This document shows, in pieces, positions 7,560-11,943 of a DNA stretch of 11,943 nt; the first letter of the stretch is position 1, and each line of letters begins with the position of its first letter. Source of the stretch: Actinomycetota bacterium (GTDB taxonomy: Bacteria > Actinomycetota > Actinomycetes > Nanopelagicales > Nanopelagicaceae); contig CANLTP010000019.1 in the NCBI GenBank assembly GCA_947494085.1, forward strand, positions 1 through 11,943. The letters are read 5' to 3'. A model generated the notes under the pieces. It saw only the letters and a list, made by a program, of their open reading frames with translations, was not told where the DNA came from and ran no database searches. Position numbers and translations under genes: made by a program.

Positions 7560-7563
7560 AGGA
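7560..7563 (+). promoter_or_regulatory. Ribosome binding site supporting a GTG start for the oxidase
   Basis: AGGA lies 7 nt before the GTG at 7571. An in-frame TAG at 7559-7561 rules out any start further upstream, so this site and the GTG codon together define the N-terminus. Confidence 0.6.
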
Positions 7564-7570
7564 TCGCCAC

Positions 7571-8761
7571 GTGCAAAAAGATTACGACTATCTAATCGTC
7601 GGGGCTGGAATAGTTGGCCTCTCTATAGGAGTAGAGCTTCTAAAGAGAAATTCGAATTTGAGAGTTCTGATCGCTGAGAAGGAGACTGCTCCTGCTCAGC
7701 ACGCGTCTGGTCGAAACTCTGGCGTTCTACATGCTGGTTTTTATTACTCACCGGATTCGCTTAAGGCTCGATTCTGTCTAGAGGGAAACGAGGCGCTGAG
7801 GGAGATTATTTCTGAAAGTAGGTTGCCAATAAACGAATGCGGCAAAGTTGTTGTCGCAACCTGTGAAGAAGATCTGCCTCGGCTACATGAGTTGTATAAG
7901 CGTGGACTAGCTAATGGAGCTAAACTTGCGCTTTTGGAAGAAGATCAATTAAATGATTTTGAACCTTTAGCCAAAACATACAGGCAATTTATTTGGTCAC
8001 CGTTAACAGCGGTGAGCGACCCAGTACTCGTTAGTGAGCGCATTAGAGAAAGTTACTTGAAATTAGGTGGTGAACTACGTACTAACGCAATGATAAAAAT
8101 AGATATGAATTATAAAGTAACACTAAATGGGCTATCTTTTTCTGCGGTACAGATCATAAATGCGGCAGGCACAAATGCAATTCATCTTGCCCACTCAGTG
8201 GGTGTTGGAAAGAAATATGCGCAATTGCCCGTATTGGGACTATACAAAATAACCCCACGGGCTAATTTACCTTTGAAAACGCTCGTTTATCCGGTTCCCA
8301 ATCCAAAAAATCCATTCCTCGGTGTGCACTTTACTCTGACTGTTCAGGGGGACATTAAAATTGGCCCTACGGCGATTCCTATCCTTGGGAGAGAGCAGTA
8401 TTCGTTGCAGGATCTTCCAGAATTCCTAGATCTGCAAAGTAGTATAAAAGCTCTCATATCCCTTATGGCAAATTCGCCTGCTAATTTGATCAATTTAGCA
8501 AGAACCGAGTTGCCAAAAATTTCAACAAAAGTTTTATCCAGAGATGGACAAAAGTTGGTTCCATCAGCAAACGAATCAATTTCTTGGAAGAAAAAGAGGC
8601 CTGGAATACGTGCCCAGTTAGTTAATCTTGAAAAAGGTGAATTTGAGATGGACTTTGTAGTGCAAAAAGAACATAACATTGTTCACGTCTTAAACGCTGT
8701 CAGCCCTGGCTGGACTTCTGCAATTCCTTTCGCCAAATGGATTGTCGCTACTTATCTATGA
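7571..8761 (+). CDS. lhgO: L-2-hydroxyglutarate oxidase-like FAD oxidoreductase
   Basis: Flavoprotein of the DAO superfamily, LhgO/L2HGDH branch, which oxidises L-2-hydroxyglutarate to 2-oxoglutarate and passes electrons to oxygen or quinone. The 396-residue length is normal. Visible: N-terminal FAD motif GAGIVG (11-16) with E36 at the end of the second strand, family motif RNSGVLHAGFYY (48-59), the second nucleotide-contacting motif INAAG (196-200), FLGVHFT (249-255) and C-terminal NAVSPGWTSA (375-384). It starts with GTG and has AGGA 7 nt upstream. It is the first gene of a three-gene unit whose other members are glycosyltransferases, and its TGA overlaps the ATG of the first one. LhgO normally belongs to lysine or glutarate metabolism, so its role here is unclear: it may clear 2-hydroxyglutarate made during sugar synthesis or oxidise a related hydroxy acid. 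Family call is firm; the substrate is inferred. Confidence 0.88.
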   Translation: MQKDYDYLIVGAGIVGLSIGVELLKRNSNLRVLIAEKETAPAQHASGRNSGVLHAGFYYSPDSLKARFCLEGNEALREIISESRLPINECGKVVVATCEEDLPRLHELYKRGLANGAKLALLEEDQLNDFEPLAKTYRQFIWSPLTAVSDPVLVSERIRESYLKLGGELRTNAMIKIDMNYKVTLNGLSFSAVQIINAAGTNAIHLAHSVGVGKKYAQLPVLGLYKITPRANLPLKTLVYPVPNPKNPFLGVHFTLTVQGDIKIGPTAIPILGREQYSLQDLPEFLDLQSSIKALISLMANSPANLINLARTELPKISTKVLSRDGQKLVPSANESISWKKKRPGIRAQLVNLEKGEFEMDFVVQKEHNIVHVLNAVSPGWTSAIPFAKWIVATYL

Positions 8762-9687
8762 GGATTTCGGTAATTACCCCTGTTTATAACGGTGCAAATT
8801 ACATTGAAGAAACCGTGCTTTCTGTGTTGAAAGCGGCAGAAGGATATGATGTCGAATATCTTGTTGTTGATGATGGGTCAAATGATCAAACTCGCGAAAT
8901 TTTGAAGAGATATTCACATAAAGTTAAAGTGATACAACAAATTAACGCAGGTGAATCTGCAGCCGTCAATACTGGATTTACCAACGCGGTGGGTGATTTC
9001 ATCCTTGTTGTGAGTGCTGATGACCCACTATTTACGCCCAGAATATTTGACGGGGTTGAAAGTTTTTTCGATACCAATCCGGATGTTGCCGTTTGGTATC
9101 CAAATTGGAACATGATTGACCAGGATGGAAACAAAATAAAAACTGTACGGGTAGATGAATTCGCTCTTGAAAGATTACTTGGAAGATTCGTTTGCCTACC
9201 AGGCCCGGGCGCATTCATAAGAAGATCTGAAGCTTTAAAAATCGGGGGCCGAAACGTGAAATGGAAATATGTTGGCGATTACGACTTTTGGTTGCGCATC
9301 GCGCAACTTGGATTCTTTCAAAAACGTGATGAGGTACTCGCGCAGTGGCGATTCCACAATGAATCTACCTCAATCTCAAAACGAGGGCCAGATATGATGA
9401 GTGAACAAATCTCAGTTATAGAAGAATTTGTAACCGCCAACAACTTGACAAGCCGAATGATTAGAATGTCTCGGGCTCATTCCCACTACTATGCCGCCAT
9501 CACAGCCTTTCAATTCAATTACATGTTGGGGGTAAAAACATTAATAAGAGCCTTCTTAATTGGGCGATTTTTGAGTAACGACTTTAAGTTTAAAACTATT
9601 GTGTATCTTCTTTTTTATCCGTTAAGCACTAAGGGTTCTAAATCACTTAAGAAACTTTTACTTTTTAACAAAGGAAAAATTCGATGA
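8758..9687 (+). CDS. Glycosyltransferase family 2 (GT-A fold)
   Basis: Inverting GT-A glycosyltransferase that moves a sugar from a nucleotide donor to a growing glycan, most likely at the inner face of the membrane. In the 309-residue product the GT2 signature is complete: SVITPVYNGANYI at the N-terminus, VVDDGS (36-41), the DxD-like metal site SADDP (86-90), and GDYDFWLR (173-180) supplying the ED-like catalytic base region. GPGAF (149-153) is also typical. The C-terminal third is basic and partly hydrophobic (about 260-290), which may attach it to the membrane. The ATG at 8758 overlaps the upstream TGA (8758-8761), so I prefer it to the in-frame ATG at 8737, which would add seven residues inside the oxidase gene. 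Its own TGA overlaps the next start in the same way. Donor and acceptor cannot be read from the sequence. Confidence 0.9.
   Translation: MRISVITPVYNGANYIEETVLSVLKAAEGYDVEYLVVDDGSNDQTREILKRYSHKVKVIQQINAGESAAVNTGFTNAVGDFILVVSADDPLFTPRIFDGVESFFDTNPDVAVWYPNWNMIDQDGNKIKTVRVDEFALERLLGRFVCLPGPGAFIRRSEALKIGGRNVKWKYVGDYDFWLRIAQLGFFQKRDEVLAQWRFHNESTSISKRGPDMMSEQISVIEEFVTANNLTSRMIRMSRAHSHYYAAITAFQFNYMLGVKTLIRAFLIGRFLSNDFKFKTIVYLLFYPLSTKGSKSLKKLLLFNKGKIR
9671..9675 (+). promoter_or_regulatory. Shine-Dalgarno inside GT2 for the downstream glycosyltransferase
   Basis: AAGGA inside the 3' end of the GT2 gene lies 8 nt before the ATG at 9684. Together with the ATGA overlap it supports that start. Confidence 0.55.
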
Positions 9688-10835
9688 AGTCTCGTCGAGT
9701 ATTAGTAATTTGTATGGTAAATAGTATTCATTCTGCTCGCTGGCTTGCTCAGTTTGACAACTCAAATCTAATGATCAGAGTATTTCCCTCCAATTTCTTT
9801 AGAAAGGTACACCCAGAAATACTCCGACTGGAAAAAATGGGCCTTATTGAAATTGTTGATTACAAATACTTTCGAGTTTTTCTTGGGTTTTTTGACCATG
9901 TTTTTGAACTTTTCTTCAGCGGAGTATTCAAGAAATTCACAAGGCAAGGCCGGTTGAGAAAAGAAATTCGTTTATTTACTCCCCAAATAGTTCATGTCCT
10001 TGAATTCCAAAGTGCTGGGTACTTGTGCTTAGACTATATAGAGAAATATGGAAAAGACTTCATTTTGATTTCAACAAATTGGGGTAGTGATATTTATCAT
10101 TTTCAATCAATACCGGAACATAGAGAGAAAATTGTTAAATTACTTCAACACTCAGACAAATACTCATCTGAGTGCGAACGGGATTACTCTTTAGCCGAAG
10201 CATTAGGGTTTACTGGAATCAATTTACCTGTTATTCCAAATTCTGGTGGTTTTCTTGAAATAGATATTAAGCTACCAAGAATTCCCACCTCTGAACGTAA
10301 CCTAATTTTGGTAAAAGGTTATGGAGGTTATTTTGGACGATGCCAGTTAGTCGTTTCCACACTCTATAAGGTTTTAAACGCGAGCGAGAATGAAAAATTC
10401 TTGGTTCACTTCTTTTCTGTTTCAACTGATGTAGTTGGTTTAATTGAGAATCTACAGGAAGCATTTCCAAATCGCATAACTTTCACAACCATCGAGAAAC
10501 CTCTTTCGCATTTTGATTTACAAAATTTGTTTTCGGTTGCGCGTATTTATATAGGTTGCTCAATTAGTGACGGTGTTAGTACTTCATTCCTAGAAGCATT
10601 GGTTGGTGGCGCTTACCCCATTCAGACAAATACCTCCTGCGCTGGTGAATGGGTTAAGAAGGGCTCCGTTGCGACTCTTATAAATTTAGATGAAGGGGAT
10701 CTTAGGTTGGCGATCAACTCTATAATTCATGATTCAGCCAGTTTAGATTTAGCACAAAAAACTAACAATCAATTAGCATTAAATCACTTGGAATACTCAC
10801 GAATTAGATCGGTCGCAAATACTTTTTACTTTTAG
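9684..10835 (+). CDS. GT-B fold glycosyltransferase, family 4-like
   Basis: Probable retaining glycosyltransferase of 383 residues. N-terminal domain: a first strand leading into MVNSIHSARWLAQF (11-24), as in GT4-like proteins with an early HSxRW motif, then STNWGSDIYHF (130-140). C-terminal donor domain: a strand ending in KGYGGYFGR (211-219), a conserved-looking DGVSTSFLEAL (296-306) in which E304 occupies the place of the GT4 donor-binding Glu, and GGAYPIQTN (308-316). The usual GT4 EX7E pattern is not perfect, so the family number is less certain than the fold. The ATG overlaps the GT2 stop (ATGA, 9684-9687). This is the last gene of the oxidase-GT2-GT4 unit. It is very AT-rich: two hand-counted 60-base lines are 32% and 30% GC, against 45-52% in the flanking genes, which fits acquired surface-glycan DNA. 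Confidence 0.78.
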   Translation: MKSRRVLVICMVNSIHSARWLAQFDNSNLMIRVFPSNFFRKVHPEILRLEKMGLIEIVDYKYFRVFLGFFDHVFELFFSGVFKKFTRQGRLRKEIRLFTPQIVHVLEFQSAGYLCLDYIEKYGKDFILISTNWGSDIYHFQSIPEHREKIVKLLQHSDKYSSECERDYSLAEALGFTGINLPVIPNSGGFLEIDIKLPRIPTSERNLILVKGYGGYFGRCQLVVSTLYKVLNASENEKFLVHFFSVSTDVVGLIENLQEAFPNRITFTTIEKPLSHFDLQNLFSVARIYIGCSISDGVSTSFLEALVGGAYPIQTNTSCAGEWVKKGSVATLINLDEGDLRLAINSIIHDSASLDLAQKTNNQLALNHLEYSRIRSVANTFYF

Positions 10836-11256
10836 TTTCTATCTCTGATATGAGATCTGGCGCGAGAACAAACTCATAGCTAGTCTCTTGAATACTTCTT
10901 GGCTGTATTGATTTATTCCAGGTACACGTTTCAAGTTTCTACACATATTCCCTGCACGCGGATCAATTTCTGAATACGTATTCATTCAGATTATAGCTAA
11001 ATTCGTCTTGAGCAGAACTCTCACGTCCGCCAAAATGAGACCTACGAAGTTTATTGGTGGCGAGATTGCAAGATAACTGAAAAAGAGTTGTAGTTAATAC
11101 GAAAAAATGAATGGAAAAATTGAGAAAAGGCACGTATGCACGTTAGTAGAGTATAAAACTATTTGGCTAATTTTAATGAAAACTCCTTGCATTTTCAAAT
11201 TTAGTATTTTATTTTCATAAGATTGTGCCATATTGGAAATACTTGGAATAGTTGGC
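10836..11256. other. 421-bp intergenic gap, no recognisable gene
   Basis: I see no gene or RNA here. The right part is very AT-rich (line 11161 has 12 G/C in 60). Structures seen: a weak ATCTC/GAGAT stem at 10841-10856 just after the glycosyltransferase stop, with no T-run; a perfect 14-bp palindrome at 10971-10984; a repeated GCACGT at 11130-11143; and TTGG repeats near 11233-11256. An open frame without a usable start runs from 10912 to a TAA at 11074-11076 (54 codons) and resembles nothing I know. The gap sits where the glycan region meets an ordinary gene. Confidence 0.6.
10971..10984. repeat. Perfect 14-bp palindrome TGAATACGTATTCA
   Basis: The sequence is identical to its reverse complement over 14 bases and lies within CTGAAT(10970-10975)...ATTCAG(10984-10989), another inverted pair. 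The size and symmetry fit a dimeric repressor site, but the nearest gene starts are far away: the minus-strand VOC gene ends, rather than starts, on this side. Function unknown. Confidence 0.5.
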
Positions 11257-11919
11257 CTAGTCCAAAATTACTGAACCACTTGGCGTGCTCAAATGAACTG
11301 AAACTATCCCGGTTTCGCCATCTTGAGTTGAAGGATCTATCCAATCTATTGCAACTTTATCGAGAGCACTCAATATTTCAGTTTTGAACCAAGAATCGGA
11401 GAGTTGATCTTTATCCGCAATTATAATCTTTTCAATTTTTGCAACGGTTGTTCCATCCTTCGATGGATGATCTGCTGTGAGCCACTGAATAAAGAAAGGA
11501 AGCTCGCGCGATTCTTCAATCTCTTTAACGCCTATTTGCTTCCACTTTAAATCTGTTCCATCTGGGCGTGTGCGGTGGCCATCAACAGCCTTGCGGCCAA
11601 ACTTTTCTTCGATAGGTGCAATGTCTTCGGTGCTAAATACCCAAGTAAGCCATCCGCCGCCTTCTTGTGCTTTCTTTGAAACTGCCTTGCCCCAAGGTGT
11701 TTGTTCTGTTGCTGGGTGATCAAGTGGACAGACAACCTCGATGTATTTGCCATCAAGAAGTGGTGCTGTGAAGTTGCGTGTTCCAAAACGTGGATGGATA
11801 CCGCCATCAACAAATGTTGTGCCAAGGCGAGAGCCGAGGCGTTGCACGGTGTCGGCTAGTTGATCATGGGAAGTTACATATGAGACATGGTCTAAGCGCA
11901 TGGCGTTATTTTGCACCAT
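11257..11919 (-). CDS. VOC/glyoxalase-like domain protein
   Basis: Protein of 220 residues from the vicinal-oxygen-chelate superfamily, glyoxalase-like branch; no substrate is established for this group as far as I know. Visible: LDHVSYV (9-15) with H11 as the usual first metal ligand, a GGIHPRFGTRN stretch (39-49), YIEVVCPLDHP (59-69) with candidate ligand E61, and PFFIQW (141-146). The C-terminal part continues as a second half-domain ending SGSVILD. The ATG at 11919 has no Shine-Dalgarno; the next ATG at 11901 (residue 7, just before LDHV) has none either. Leaderless translation, common in actinobacteria, is possible. Composition resembles the helicase rather than the glycan genes, so I read this as the ordinary chromosome resuming on the right. 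It has no visible link to the glycan pathway. Confidence 0.82.
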   Translation of the reverse strand: MVQNNAMRLDHVSYVTSHDQLADTVQRLGSRLGTTFVDGGIHPRFGTRNFTAPLLDGKYIEVVCPLDHPATEQTPWGKAVSKKAQEGGGWLTWVFSTEDIAPIEEKFGRKAVDGHRTRPDGTDLKWKQIGVKEIEESRELPFFIQWLTADHPSKDGTTVAKIEKIIIADKDQLSDSWFKTEILSALDKVAIDWIDPSTQDGETGIVSVHLSTPSGSVILD

Positions 11920-11943
11920 AAAAAGGGGTGCTCTTTACCAAAT

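Noticed and set aside
8344..8679. 111-residue minus-strand frame inside the oxidase gene
   Set aside because: It is antisense to a continuous conserved flavoprotein and has no supporting motif or ribosome binding site.
8737..8757. Upstream ATG for the GT2 gene, adding seven residues
   Set aside because: The GT2 family begins directly with the RISVITPVYN-type strand, which matches the ATG at 8758 overlapping the oxidase stop.
10841..10856. ATCTC/GAGAT stem after the last glycosyltransferase as a terminator
   Set aside because: The stem is only five base pairs and no T-run follows, so it does not meet the usual form of an intrinsic terminator.
10912..11076. 54-codon open frame in the right-hand gap, possible gene remnant
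   Set aside because: It has no usable start codon or ribosome binding site near its beginning, and its translation resembles no family I know. Chance openness is as likely.
1..11943. CRISPR array, tRNA/rRNA gene, insertion sequence or transposase
   Set aside because: No spaced repeat array, no tRNA- or rRNA-like sequence and no transposase-like protein was recognised on either strand.

Overview
The window looks like a surface-glycan island set between two ordinary chromosomal genes of a bacterium with moderate to low GC. My best guess at the host is a low-GC actinobacterium, possibly of the freshwater acI / Nanopelagicales type. That guess rests on family resemblance only: a DEAD-box helicase with a very long Lys/Arg/Ala/Pro-rich N-terminus at one end and a glyoxalase-like VOC protein at the other. 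No rRNA, tRNA or other marker fixes the taxon.

Layout. (1) 5-2038, plus: DEAD-box RNA helicase, convergent with its neighbour and only 2 bp from it. (2) 2041-3939, minus: a one-chain (membrane domain plus ATPase) ABC exporter of the lipid-linked glycan flippase type. (3) 3940-4054: divergent promoter region with a perfect TATAAT box and nested inverted copies of TCGCCT. (4) 4055-6648, plus: a tight three-gene operon of sugar-nucleotide enzymes, namely an extended SDR epimerase/reductase, an RmlC-like cupin and a non-hydrolysing UDP-GlcNAc 2-epimerase. (5) 6655-7509, minus: an RmlD-like SDR reductase, convergent with the operon. (6) 7571-10835, plus: a second tight operon in which an L-2-hydroxyglutarate oxidase-like flavoprotein, a GT2 and a GT-B/GT4-like glycosyltransferase are joined by two ATGA stop/start overlaps. 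(7) 10836-11256: about 420 bp without a recognisable gene, partly very AT-rich. (8) 11257-11919, minus: VOC/glyoxalase-like protein.

How the genes may work together (inference). The SDR, cupin, 2-epimerase and RmlD-like enzymes would build one or more modified nucleotide sugars, perhaps an epimerised and reduced 6-deoxy-HexNAc. The two glycosyltransferases would add sugars to a lipid-linked or surface glycan, and the ABC protein would flip or export it. No 4,6-dehydratase, initiating phosphoglycosyltransferase or polymerase is visible, so the pathway must be completed outside the window. The oxidase is the odd member. One explanation is that it removes L-2-hydroxyglutarate made by a 2-oxoglutarate-dependent sugar dehydrogenase of the WbpB/WlbA kind encoded elsewhere; another is that it oxidises a glycan precursor.

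Composition supports an island. Hand-counted 60-base lines give 52% and 47% GC in the helicase (lines 1021 and 1321) and 45% in the VOC gene (line 11701), but 32% and 30% in the last glycosyltransferase (lines 9841 and 10081) and 20% in part of the right-hand gap (line 11161).
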